A stretch of 64,000 nucleotides of DNA from Rutpela maculata (GCA_936432065.2 OW386287.2:188665729-188729728), one strand, 5' to 3'; shown: positions 34,157-41,854, counted from the stretch's first letter. A program made the numbers and translations. Notes: generated by a model from the letters alone, not told the origin.

Positions 34157-34328
34157 AATTCATCACATTTACCATTGGAGCTATGCCCATAGAACTGCTA
34201 GATGTGGTAACTGGATGCAAGACGCCCGCGATCGAGATCGTTTTCAAATTAAAATATTACGATACGCTCAAATAATTAATCCAGTACTTGAACATAAATA
34301 TTCTGTTATTATATCACAAAACATGTAA
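34101..34328 (+). CDS. PPP1R15/GADD34-like protein phosphatase 1 adaptor
   Basis: 75 aa from the ATG at 34101. Residues 10-18 (RTVQFSEDV) form an RVxF-type PP1-docking motif followed directly by the acidic SEDV. Residues 26-52 then read W..A.R.ARCGNW...ARDRDRFQIKI. This spacing is the conserved core of PPP1R15 (GADD34/CReP) and of its viral mimics (ICP34.5, DP71L type), which bring PP1 to phosphorylated eIF2alpha and keep translation on under stress. The compact protein is little more than that core. It overlaps the 52-aa ORF upstream. Seen: motifs and spacing. Known: family role. Inferred: the element uses it to counter host translational shut-off. Confidence 0.75.
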   Translation: MSVSSRRSPRTVQFSEDVKIHHIYHWSYAHRTARCGNWMQDARDRDRFQIKILRYAQIINPVLEHKYSVIISQNM

Positions 34329-34402
34329 CCTCTTTCTTATATGTATTAATAAATTAATTTAAAAAATGGTTGACTATTATTACCCATTTCCTAATTAAAT
34401 GA

Positions 34403-34690
34403 AGAATTCAGATTTTTTTTCAAGTTTATTGTAACGAAAATGTTCATGCTACATTTTATGTCTTTTTTAATGTCGAATTTAAATATGCAATCAAAAAAAT
34501 TAAATCTTAAAAAATAAAGCCAGCCCAGGCAAAAAATGAAAAAATTCATATTTTTCAAGTTTATTGTAACGAAAATGTTCATGCTACATTTTATGTGTTT
34601 TTTAATGCTGAATTCAAATATGCAATCAAAAAAATTAAATCTTAAAAAATAAAGCCACCCCAGACGAAAAATAAAAAAATAATTTAATTT
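34403..34690. repeat. Subterminal direct repeat pair, inverted relative to 44567-44880
   Basis: Two ~135-bp copies (from 34420 and 34556) share GTTTATTGTAACGAAAATGT, GCTACATTTTATGT and CAAAAAAATTAAATCTTAAA. Diverged copies lie in opposite orientation at 44567-44880. They sit between the convergent 3' ends of the left gene cluster and the integrase gene. Confidence 0.85.
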
Positions 34691-34778
34691 TTATAATATA
34701 TTTTATTTATCTGAACGCATAATACAGTAATAAAGCTTATATATGTACATGGAATACATAACCTATAAAAATAATAGC

Positions 34779-34835
<57 letters not shown>

Positions 34836-34838
34836 TAA
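34779..34838. repeat. (AAT)n microsatellite
   Basis: About 18 consecutive AAT units with minor interruptions at both ends. Confidence 0.95.
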
Positions 34839-34854
34839 TATAAGTGCATAAAAA

Positions 34855-35787
34855 TTAAACAATGCTACTTTTTTCAATCCAACTGTTATGGGAACTGTCA
34901 AATCCAAGCCATTTAACGAAAACCTTATTTCCTTTCTTCCTTAAAACTTTCTCAACGAGATACATGTCTGAATGTTTAACCTTCTGCAGTTCTTCAGTAT
35001 AGAAGCATCCTTCTATTGGTTGTTTCTGTGCATCGGTCAGTAAGTATGTTATGGGGCTGGTGTAATTAATTTTTGAAATAGTAAATATTTCATTAGACCA
35101 ATTAGGAGTATAACCTTTATCGAACACGCCTCTGTACTTGCTTATTCTCACATGATCGTTAATTTTAAATTTAGGTAATTGCGAGTATGTAATTGTAGGA
35201 TAATTGTAAACGGATTTCAAGAGTATTTTTTCATTCTTTTTATTTACATCTACAGGTTTCATGCCGATGGTACGATGCCTAGTATTATTATATTTCTTAA
35301 TAATATCAGCAAGTAAATTATACCACCGAAAAGAACCATTTATACTAAATTCTTTATACATCATAGATTTTATAGTCCTATTTACGCGTTCGACTACTGA
35401 ACATTTTTTAGTGCTATACGAAGAATAATGATTAATTTTATATTTTTTCATTAATTTTTGAAAATTAATATTATAAAATTCGGTTCCATTATCAGTCTGT
35501 AAATTGACGGGGATTCGTTTATCTGCGACTAATATTTTTTCCATAGCTCGAGTAACATTTACGCCAGATTTAGATTTAACTGGTTCAGCCCATACGTACT
35601 TTGAAAAAACATCAATTACAATGAGAATATATTTATAATTTTTATTGTAATTAGCATATGGAATCATTTCGACTAAGTCAGCCTGAAGCAATTCATTTAA
35701 ACCTCTAACTACGACTTTTCGTCTCTTAAAGTTAATTCTAGCCGGCTTATGTATTTCATTAACAATATCTCTTTTTATAGCAGACAT
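34855..35787 (-). CDS. Polinton integrase with C-terminal chromodomain
   Basis: 310 aa, ATG at 35785-35787. The rve core runs from about residue 32 to 190: D37 in LLQADLVEM, D99 in LQTDNGTEF and E133 in VVERVNRTIK form the D,D,E triad, with GMKPVDV marking its end. The last ~35 residues (LVEKVLRKKG, VFVKWLGF, NSWI) are a chromodomain-like module that may guide insertion to chromatin. It joins the element ends to host DNA with 6-bp staggered cuts, in agreement with the TAGCTT duplication. There is no N-terminal H2C2 zinc module in this frame, so it may be slightly short. Its start is 35 bp below the DUF8207 stop, and a weak TAAAATAA (35848-35841) plus ACAGTA (~35816) could be its promoter. Confidence 0.92.
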   Translation of the reverse strand: MSAIKRDIVNEIHKPARINFKRRKVVVRGLNELLQADLVEMIPYANYNKNYKYILIVIDVFSKYVWAEPVKSKSGVNVTRAMEKILVADKRIPVNLQTDNGTEFYNINFQKLMKKYKINHYSSYSTKKCSVVERVNRTIKSMMYKEFSINGSFRWYNLLADIIKKYNNTRHRTIGMKPVDVNKKNEKILLKSVYNYPTITYSQLPKFKINDHVRISKYRGVFDKGYTPNWSNEIFTISKINYTSPITYLLTDAQKQPIEGCFYTEELQKVKHSDMYLVEKVLRKKGNKVFVKWLGFDSSHNSWIEKSSIV

Positions 35788-35822
35788 GTTTACAGTTCAA
35801 CAATAATTTACGTACTGTTAAA

Positions 35823-36713
35823 TTAATCCAGCGGTTCGATTATTTTACTTTCTAATAGTTCCTCTAAAATTCTATTTATTTCATTCGTATGACTTGAATT
35901 GCCTGCCTCCTGTGAAGCTATCAAAAGCCTAAGACGATCGACGAGTTCATTAGGATCGTCCCAATATACGTAATCAATAGCATTATCGGTGACTTGCATC
36001 ATTAATTCGCCGCCTTTTACTTTACCAGGAGCACGTTGCCGAGGTTCGCGAGCGTAAAGCATCGGTTTAATAATATGCAAGTACTTCCAGCTCTTACTAC
36101 CGGACTTTTGCTTTTCAGAATCATAATTTCTCTTATGCGCGCTAGTCCTTTTTACAATATCAATGTACTGTTTCTTATCATCATAGTTATAGTGATGCGA
36201 ACGTTTTTTAAATAGTAATTCATAAAGACCGCGAGTGCCCTGATACTCTTTATTATTTATTATTAAATTGTCACCGTCAAACTGAATGGCAGAATTTCCA
36301 ATATAATATTTATCTTCTTCGGGATTATATCGTACACCATATCGAAAATCATGTGTATTTTCAGTATCATGCATCATCTCAGATATATACGTTTTAGGCA
36401 GATCGCTAAATTTCTCAAGATACTTCTCATCTGACTGGTCGCCTTCTTCAGAGTCGACAATCGACGGTGACGGTGTAATATTAATATTTTTTTCATCCTC
36501 TGAGGGTTCAGACTTTTTCTTAATGTTTAAATTCTCGTCCGTCTCAAGCTTGATATGTTTAGCTATTGAATGTAAAGGTGCGGTGATTGGGGCAAAAGAC
36601 TTTTCGATTTGCAGATCGTGCATTTTGAGTGCCTCTAATTTGCGCTTTACGGCTTTCCGAGCTTCGATAATTTTATTAGTAATGTCCATGTCGACAGGTG
36701 CGTCAGATAACAT
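35823..36713 (-). CDS. DUF8207-type conserved Polinton protein
   Basis: 296 aa, ATG at 36711-36713. The N-terminal third is charged and probably disordered (KRKLEALKMHD, SEPSEDEKN, SEEGDQSDEK). The middle (about 120-185) has the conserved block FRYGVRYNPEEDKYYIGNS, IQFDGDNLIIN and YQGTRGLYELLFKK that defines the DUF8207-like family found with arthropod and cnidarian virus-like elements. The C-terminal part repeats helical segments (VDRLRLLIASQEAG, INRILEELLE). Its exact role is unknown; a virion or core protein is plausible from the linkage with capsid genes. Its TATA box and initiator lie in the 3' end of the ATPase gene (36752-36759, 36725-36730). Confidence 0.75.
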   Translation of the reverse strand: MLSDAPVDMDITNKIIEARKAVKRKLEALKMHDLQIEKSFAPITAPLHSIAKHIKLETDENLNIKKKSEPSEDEKNINITPSPSIVDSEEGDQSDEKYLEKFSDLPKTYISEMMHDTENTHDFRYGVRYNPEEDKYYIGNSAIQFDGDNLIINNKEYQGTRGLYELLFKKRSHHYNYDDKKQYIDIVKRTSAHKRNYDSEKQKSGSKSWKYLHIIKPMLYAREPRQRAPGKVKGGELMMQVTDNAIDYVYWDDPNELVDRLRLLIASQEAGNSSHTNEINRILEELLESKIIEPLD

Positions 36714-36724
36714 GTGTAATTATC

Positions 36725-36759
36725 AACTGATTGAGATAGTAAAATCACAGGTATATATA
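36725..36759 (-). promoter_or_regulatory. Core promoter of the DUF8207-type gene
   Basis: On the minus strand TATATATA (36759-36752) lies 31 bases before the start A (36728) of the initiator TCAGTT (36730-36725). The TATA box is inside the last codons of the ATPase gene. Confidence 0.65.
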
Positions 36760-37425
36760 CTCGTCAAACCCCTTTCTGTATCGGCCATGTTTAATATCGC
36801 TATCTTTATCTATCACTAGGAATCCGTATTTATCTTTCCAGCATAACGAGCACATATGTTTGAAATCCTCAAAGCTCATATCGGTATTAACGTGATCGGA
36901 ATATACATGTCTAAGATTCATGTCATCCTGCTTGAATAATATCAGTAAATTTGCATTGTCTCTTATCAGATGTTTTGGAATGCGAGTATAGGTCTGACAG
37001 AGATAGAAGCTGTCTATCTGTTTATGCCGTCCCATGCTAAAGTAGTCACGCATCACACTTTGATTGTCGCAAGCTACGTCATCAAATATAAAAATGGAAT
37101 TAATTTTAGCTTGCGCAGGCGTCATTATTACATCGCTATCCTTGAATTCATGATATCCCACGATCGAGCCGAGTACTTTTCTAAGATATTCATATTTAGG
37201 CTGGTAGAGAGATTTCGAGTAGACGTAAACATTCTTGAAACGCAAGCCGTGTGGATGAGTCAGCAGGCTTATCACGATGTTTGTTTTCCCACAATTTGAA
37301 GGTCCGCAAATGATACACCTGATGCTGTCGGGTAACAGAGGACCATGTCTACTATCTTTTTTCACATGACTATCGAAATCGAGATTATCGATTTTCAGAC
37401 TGTTACCTGTCTTGATGAAACGCAT
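36745..37425 (-). CDS. A32/FtsK-like genome-packaging ATPase
   Basis: 226 aa from the ATG at 37423-37425. The frame is open slightly further, but with no earlier ATG. Walker A is GPSNCGKT (residues 41-48) and Walker B IFIFDDV (D115-D116), followed by SMGRHKQIDSFYLCQTYTRIP with the sensor-like glutamine and RDNANLLILFKQ. This is the compact ATPase of Polintons, adintoviruses and poxvirus A32 relatives that pumps DNA into the capsid. The leader is very short: the initiator A is at 37435, 10 bases before the ATG. It diverges from the PLA2 gene and shares its TATA box. Confidence 0.9.
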   Translation of the reverse strand: MRFIKTGNSLKIDNLDFDSHVKKDSRHGPLLPDSIRCIICGPSNCGKTNIVISLLTHPHGLRFKNVYVYSKSLYQPKYEYLRKVLGSIVGYHEFKDSDVIMTPAQAKINSIFIFDDVACDNQSVMRDYFSMGRHKQIDSFYLCQTYTRIPKHLIRDNANLLILFKQDDMNLRHVYSDHVNTDMSFEDFKHMCSLCWKDKYGFLVIDKDSDIKHGRYRKGFDEYIYL

Positions 37426-37431
37426 GATTGA

Positions 37432-37496
37432 CACTGAGGTATTTCCACCAGGAGTTTAAGTATAAATAGCTTTCGATCACCTGTAACACCTCAGTC
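37432..37496. promoter_or_regulatory. Bidirectional promoter, one TATA box and two initiators
   Basis: TATAAATA at 37461-37468 reads TATTTATA on the other strand. The + initiator TCAGTC (37491-37496, A at 37493) starts 32 bases after the box. The minus initiator TCAGTG (37437-37432, A at 37435) starts 33 bases after the complementary box. Both match the arthropod initiator and the usual TATA distance, feeding the PLA2/pX gene (+) and the ATPase gene (-). Confidence 0.65.
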
Positions 37497-37521
37497 TACT
37501 ATTACATGCGATAGAGGTAAC

Positions 37522-38265
37522 ATGGCTGTAAACGCTCTCATAAATAAATTACCTTTCGAAGCCCATATCCCTGGCTATCGTTTCTGCGGCCCGGGTACTA
37601 AATTAGAAAAAAGACTGGCGCGAGGAGATCGCGGAATTAATGGTCTAGATGAGGCGTGTCGTGACCACGACATACAATATTCTAAAGTCAATGATGTGAA
37701 AGGACGGCATATTGCCGATAAAGAATTGGCAAAACGTGCTCTGAAGCGTGTATTTGCTAGGGATTCGTCCATCGGAGAAAGAGCGGCAGCAGCCGGTGTA
37801 GCAGGCATCATGAGTGCTAAAGTTAAATTAGGCTTGGGATGTAAAAAAAGAAAATGTGGCGGTACGATGACGTTTAAAAAAATATCCAATAAAATTCGTA
37901 AACTAGTACGTGGAGCTCCCTCTGTCGGGGATGCTATTAAAAAGGCCTCTCGTGCAGTACAGCGTATTAAAAAAGATAAAAAAATATCACCGATGGCTGC
38001 TCGCGTTATTCCTATACCGAAGACGGGTGGCGTTCTACCGCTAATACCAATATTTGCCGGACTTAGTGCTCTGGGAGCGCTAGCCGGCGGATCTGCAGGT
38101 ATAGCGAAAGCTGTAAGAGATTCTCAGGTGGCAGCCTCCCAGCTTAAAGAATCTAAACGTCACAATCAGGCTATGGAGAGTATCGCCCTAGGTAAGGGAC
38201 TCTATCTTCGTCCCTATCGAACGGGACTTGGACTATACATGAATAAAAACACCAACAGCAAGTGA
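37522..38265 (+). CDS. PLA2-domain plus pX-like minor capsid protein
   Basis: 247 aa, ATG at 37522. Residues 18-60 hold a parvovirus-type phospholipase A2: the calcium loop YRFCGPGTKL (C22-G25) and the catalytic dyad in DEACRDHDIQYS (H49, D50), followed by a helix-rich part. A basic patch (CKKRKCGG, about 107-114) precedes the second half, which has a hydrophobic segment (VLPLIPIFAGLSALGALAGG, 171-190), a helix (KESKRHNQAMESIALG) and the pX-type tail KGLYLRPYRTGLGLYM (225-240). In related elements this is a minor capsid protein; PLA2 would open the endosomal membrane during entry. LAGG-S (187-191) fits an adenain cleavage site. The ORF ends AAG TGA CTA G, in frame with the protease. Confidence 0.85.
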   Translation: MAVNALINKLPFEAHIPGYRFCGPGTKLEKRLARGDRGINGLDEACRDHDIQYSKVNDVKGRHIADKELAKRALKRVFARDSSIGERAAAAGVAGIMSAKVKLGLGCKKRKCGGTMTFKKISNKIRKLVRGAPSVGDAIKKASRAVQRIKKDKKISPMAARVIPIPKTGGVLPLIPIFAGLSALGALAGGSAGIAKAVRDSQVAASQLKESKRHNQAMESIALGKGLYLRPYRTGLGLYMNKNTNSK

Positions 38266-38269
38266 CTAG
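38263..38269 (+). promoter_or_regulatory. UGA-CUAG stop-codon readthrough signal
   Basis: The stop of the PLA2/pX ORF is TGA followed by CTAG, the best-known leaky context in animals and RNA viruses. The same frame stays open for 121 codons and encodes the protease, whose conserved text begins within a dozen codons of the stop, with no ATG in that stretch. Confidence 0.7.
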
Positions 38270-38631
38270 TAAAATTACCAAATCGAGCGCTCACCGACGT
38301 GGATCTGAAAAAATATGTTAAGATGTTAAATATACCTAATTTTCGAGGAATATTTATGCGAGACCGACTACCTAAACGCGTACATAAAATTGAGACGGGC
38401 ATTGTGAACTTGGATAGTGATAGCGGTAATGGTACTCATTGGACTGCATACTTTAAGAACGGTTCGAAAGCCGTTTATTATGATAGTTTTGGTAATTTAC
38501 AGCCTCCTCTCGAATTAATAAAATATTTAAATTGTTCTATTGAATACAATCACAAGCAGTATCAGTCTTATGACACAGTAAATTGTGGACATCTGTGTTT
38601 ACAATTTCTATATAATGCGTCATGCTTTTAA
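38266..38631 (+). CDS. Adenain-like cysteine protease, expressed in frame after a UGA stop
   Basis: The catalytic set of the adenovirus-protease family is present: His in GTHWTAYF, Asp in YYDSFG, Gln in KQYQSYDT and Cys in NCGHLCLQFL. The family block IPNFRGIFMRDRLP precedes them. The frame is open from the codon after the PLA2/pX stop, and the first residues (ALTDVDLKKYVK) also look like family sequence, yet the first ATG (38323) comes after them. Expression by UGA readthrough is therefore more likely than initiation at 38323. The protease would cleave capsid precursors during maturation; low-level production as a C-terminal extension would tether it to a minor capsid protein. About 121 codons, a usual size for Polinton proteases. 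Confidence 0.85.
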   Translation, partial: LVKLPNRALTDVDLKKYVKMLNIPNFRGIFMRDRLPKRVHKIETGIVNLDSDSGNGTHWTAYFKNGSKAVYYDSFGNLQPPLELIKYLNCSIEYNHKQYQSYDTVNCGHLCLQFLYNASCF

Positions 38632-38669
38632 GTCACGTTCATTCTCAGAGCTAACCTTGAAGCCGCAAC

Positions 38670-39371
38670 ATGTCTTGTACGTTTACATTATCCGGCAAAT
38701 CATCTAATTTAACCGCGCACTTTTCCCCACCCATAGACCTTGAAGACGGCGCTGAATATTCGCTTGCTTTAATAAATTTCGAGGCGTATAACTCCATACC
38801 GAACATAGACGCTACAAATAATCATATATATTATGATACAGACGATAAGTTTATAAAAATTCCGGAGGGCTCGTATGAAATAGAAGATATAAATAATTAC
38901 GTAAGAAAGCATTTTATTCTGAATCATGGTAACGATAGTCATATTTCTATAGTATCCAATAAAAATACGTTAAAAGTGGAAATAAAATCCAATAAGATGA
39001 TAAATTTTGAAAAGGCCGGCGGTATTGGCAGTTTGTTAGGATTTACATCTCGTCGTCTAAAACCGCTCGAGAAACATATATCTGATTTCCCGGCAAAAAT
39101 TCAAAAAGTAAACGCTATATGCGTGGAGTGTAATCTCATCACGGGCAGTTACATGAATGATAGATCTGTACACATTATTCATGAATTTTTTCCTAGCGTG
39201 CCTCCCGGCTATAAAATAATAGAGTGTCCCGCTAATGCAATTTACCTGCCGATTAATAAGAGGCATATAGATAGCATATCAATTAAGATAGTCGATCAAG
39301 ACGGTGATCTTGTTAATTTCCGTGGCGAGGTCATCACGGTAAGACTGCACTTGAAGAAGAATGGGTCTTAG
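38670..39371 (+). CDS. Penton-like (single jelly-roll) minor capsid protein
   Basis: 233 aa, ATG at 38670. Beta-rich: FTLSGKSSNLTAHFSPPIDL at the N-terminus, YSLALINFEAYNSIPN, GSYEIEDINNYV, then NDRSVHIIHEFFPSVPPGYK, IYLPINKRHIDSISIKIVDQ and NFRGEVITVRLHLK at the end. This set is shared by the penton-position proteins of Polinton and adintovirus-like elements. It would occupy the fivefold vertices. A TATATAA (38609) inside the end of the protease gene and TCAGAG (38645) may be its promoter. The ORF is complete. Confidence 0.8.
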   Translation: MSCTFTLSGKSSNLTAHFSPPIDLEDGAEYSLALINFEAYNSIPNIDATNNHIYYDTDDKFIKIPEGSYEIEDINNYVRKHFILNHGNDSHISIVSNKNTLKVEIKSNKMINFEKAGGIGSLLGFTSRRLKPLEKHISDFPAKIQKVNAICVECNLITGSYMNDRSVHIIHEFFPSVPPGYKIIECPANAIYLPINKRHIDSISIKIVDQDGDLVNFRGEVITVRLHLKKNGS

Positions 39372-39491
39372 TTTCCGAAATAGTTTAAAAGGAACACCTG
39401 CTCGCGCTCGAAACAGTTCACCTGTAACCTTCAAGGTGTTAACATCTAAAAATAGACGTTTTCTTTACTCTCTCGGTTACAAAGTGCTAAT

Positions 39492-40703
39492 ATGAATCCG
39501 AATATTTTAAACGTGTTTGAGAAGCCTACGTTTGAAACCGCGATAACTAATTTTGAAAATCATAGTCATGGACCATATTCAATCAGAAATTTAAATAATA
39601 ACGACGAAATTCGTATACCCATTCAGCAGCAGGATGTGTATACTGCGCCGTATGCTAGTTCGCTGTATATGCGGGGCCGGTTACTTAAAGAGGATGGTAC
39701 GGTTTCGAACACAGCGGTCTTTGATAAAATGGGGTTATTGTATCTGTTTGACGAGATACGATACGAAGTGAGCGGTAAAATTGTGGACAGCAGTAGAAAT
39801 CCAGGCCTCGCGACTGTTATGAAGGGATATACATCATTCACTCCGAATGACGCGAATCACTTAGAAAATGCTGGGTGGACTGATGTGGATGATAATTTTG
39901 CAGACGAGAACGGTTACTTTGACGCATGTATACCTTTAAAAATATGTCTGGGGTTCGCAGAGACCTTTGAAAGAATTATTTTAAATGTCCGTCAAGAGCT
40001 GGTACTCGTTCGCAGTAGTATTGATACAAACGCAATCATAAATCTTGTAGCCGATGAAAATATTAAAGTAGAATTGGAAATCGTTCAATGGCGTGTACCA
40101 CACGTGACTGTATCTGACGTTGAGCGATTAAAATTAATGAAATATCTAGAGAGGAATATCGATTTGCCTGTACCGTTTAGAAGCTGGGAATTACATGAAT
40201 ACCCCATGCTGATGGAATCGCAGACGCATACTTGGAATATTAAAACTTCGTCTCAGTTAGAGACACCGCGATATATTATTTTCGGCCTTCAAACGGGTCG
40301 TAAAAATGCAGTCGCTAAACGTATGAGTGAATTTGATCACTGCGAGTTGACTAATTTTAAACTTTTTTTAAATTCGGAATCATATCCCTATGATAACTTG
40401 AATATTAATTTTGAGAAGAATTTCTGTGCTACTCTGTATGAAATGTTCTGTCAATTTCAGAAATCTTATTATGAAAAAGAAAATGAACCTCTGCTTACTA
40501 AATATAAATTTAAAACTAAAGCTCCTCTGGTAGTTATCGACTGTTCGTGTCAGAATGAGGTTGTAAAGTCGAGTGCAGTGGACATTAGGCTGGAATTTAG
40601 CACTAATAAAAATATTCCGAAAGACACTGCTGCATATTGTCTTATAATTCATGATAGATTGATTTATTACAATCCTTTAACCAGTATAGTTCGTCCATAC
40701 TAA
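39492..40703 (+). CDS. Major capsid-like protein (double jelly-roll type)
   Basis: 403 aa, ATG at 39492. It starts NPNILNVFEKPTFETAITNF and has IPIQQQDVYTAPYASSLYM, LYLFDEIRYEVSGKIVD, GFAETFERIILNVRQELVLV, WRVPHVTVSD, PFRSWELHEYPML, PRYIIFGLQTGRK, FKLFLNSESYPYDNLNIN and, near the end, VVIDCSCQNE and AYCLIIHDRL. The order is that of the capsid-like protein of insect Polinton/adintovirus-type elements; its length and beta-rich pattern fit a double jelly roll. TTTAAAA (39384) and an initiator-like ACAGTT (A at 39415) are 31 bases apart upstream. Its stop TAA (40701-40703) is followed after one base by the next ATG. Confidence 0.8.
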   Translation: MNPNILNVFEKPTFETAITNFENHSHGPYSIRNLNNNDEIRIPIQQQDVYTAPYASSLYMRGRLLKEDGTVSNTAVFDKMGLLYLFDEIRYEVSGKIVDSSRNPGLATVMKGYTSFTPNDANHLENAGWTDVDDNFADENGYFDACIPLKICLGFAETFERIILNVRQELVLVRSSIDTNAIINLVADENIKVELEIVQWRVPHVTVSDVERLKLMKYLERNIDLPVPFRSWELHEYPMLMESQTHTWNIKTSSQLETPRYIIFGLQTGRKNAVAKRMSEFDHCELTNFKLFLNSESYPYDNLNINFEKNFCATLYEMFCQFQKSYYEKENEPLLTKYKFKTKAPLVVIDCSCQNEVVKSSAVDIRLEFSTNKNIPKDTAAYCLIIHDRLIYYNPLTSIVRPY

Positions 40704-40704
40704 T

Positions 40705-41205
40705 ATGTATATAATAGACGTGCAGGGCTTCCAGCATAAAAAGGAGTTAGCTTTTACATGTAAAGAAATTTCAATTTTTAATATTACCGATGTCTCGTGT
40801 GTACATCGGATAATTAAACCGACCGTTAGTTACGGGCTTCTTACACACAATATTCAGAAGCAAATTAATTGGATAACTGATCATGTGCACGGTCTCCAAT
40901 GGTCCACGCCTTATGATAATCTCCGGTACGGCGACCTGCAGGACTTCATCGACAGCCACGTACTTGAGAGAGAAGCAAAAGTTTATGTCAAGGGACTGGA
41001 AAAGAAGCGATGGCTTCAGCATTATCTGTCTAATAATAATAATATTATAGACTTATATAATTGTAATAATATGAATAGTTTAATGTTAAATAATTTAGAA
41101 TATCATTGTCATAAACATATTAATAATCATTTACGCTGCTCTAGGCAGAATGTCTACTCGATATATCAGTGGTATATTGTAAATAAAGATAAGGATTTTG
41201 AATAA
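40705..41205 (+). CDS. IDVQGF-type conserved Polinton-associated protein
   Basis: 166 aa. It starts MYIIDVQGFQHKKELAFTCK, followed by HGLQWSTPYD, KVYVKGLEKKRWLQHYL, a Cys/His-rich region (LEYHCHKH, HLRCSRQNVYSIYQW) and an acidic tail. The family recurs beside capsid genes in arthropod elements of this type. The DVQGF start followed by KE...I and a central VKG..K..WL pattern recalls a degraded RNase H or DEDD-exonuclease fold, but the second acidic residue of the first motif is replaced by Q, so activity is doubtful. The ATG begins one base after the capsid gene stop (TAATATG), suggesting coupled translation. Confidence 0.6.
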   Translation: MYIIDVQGFQHKKELAFTCKEISIFNITDVSCVHRIIKPTVSYGLLTHNIQKQINWITDHVHGLQWSTPYDNLRYGDLQDFIDSHVLEREAKVYVKGLEKKRWLQHYLSNNNNIIDLYNCNNMNSLMLNNLEYHCHKHINNHLRCSRQNVYSIYQWYIVNKDKDFE

Positions 41206-41336
41206 ACAAATTTATGCTAACCATACTGGCTTTTATTTCTGTATACATGTGTGCGTGTATGAATGACGAGTGGGGTGGGGGGCAGAGAGGGAGAGAAGTG
41301 GGGGGAGAGCTCTCGCCTCGAGTCAGAGCGCGGTGA

Positions 41337-41342
41337 TCAGTT
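41337..41342 (+). promoter_or_regulatory. Initiator TCAGTT before the spliced proline-rich gene
   Basis: TCAGTT with its start A at 41339 precedes the ATG at 41356 by 17 bases. No TATA box is seen 30 bases upstream. Confidence 0.4.
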
Positions 41343-41355
41343 AGACGTTGCAAAG

Positions 41356-41680
41356 ATGCACAATCAAACGGGGCTTAGAGAGCTGATAGCGGGCAATATT
41401 TGCCAATGTTCGATGTGTCAAGTCCCACCGGAGGGCTGGAGGTACCTGGGGCTGCCTCAGCCCCAGGACCCCGTAACGCAACCACCACCACCACCACCAC
41501 CACAGGAGATGCTCCGGCTGATGCTCTTAGCCGACATCATGAAAGGTATTTAAAATATTTTTTCTGTTTCGTATAACTCAATACTTATAGATATTTTTTT
41601 AAATTGTTACAGACTCCATTGAACTCAGAATTTCTTCGGAGATTTGGAGAGGTCGATCTGTCAGCCGGCGAGACCAATAA
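41356..41680 (+). CDS. Small spliced gene, Cys-x2-Cys and polyproline protein
   Basis: Exon 1 (41356-41545) encodes GLRELIAGNICQCSMCQVPP, a tryptophan-containing turn, a run of seven prolines (PPPPPPP) and LMLLADIMK. A donor AAAG|GTATTT at 41546 and an acceptor TTACAG|A at 41612 delimit a 67-bp intron. Exon 2 (41613-41680) adds about 22 basic residues ending RSVSRRDQ. The stop TAA overlaps a polyadenylation signal (CCAATAAA). An alternative upstream ATG exists at 41263. CxCxxC could bind metal. No family known; small spliced accessory genes are typical of animal DNA viruses. The intron is inferred from consensus sites and the better ending it gives. Confidence 0.5.
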
Positions 41681-41854
41681 ATTTCTTTTTTTAATTAACA
41701 TACGATCTGCCCTCCTGCCGGATAGCCAGACCAGTGTTTTTATTATTTTATTAATTCTACACAATTTTAATTATAATTTTTTTATATTAATAAAAAATGT
41801 TATTAATAATCTTTTTTTATTTCAATGAGTTGATAGCATCTCATACTTATTAAG

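Noticed and set aside
37426..37434. GTG start for the ATPase
   Set aside because: Eukaryotic Pol II context with an initiator at 37435 and an ATG at 37425 favour the ATG.
38299..38322. GTG start of the protease at 38299
   Set aside because: The frame is open back to the PLA2/pX stop and protease-like residues lie upstream; readthrough explains this better than non-AUG initiation.
41263..41355. Upstream ATG extension of the proline-rich gene
   Set aside because: The initiator at 41337 would exclude it from the mRNA; kept only as an alternative.
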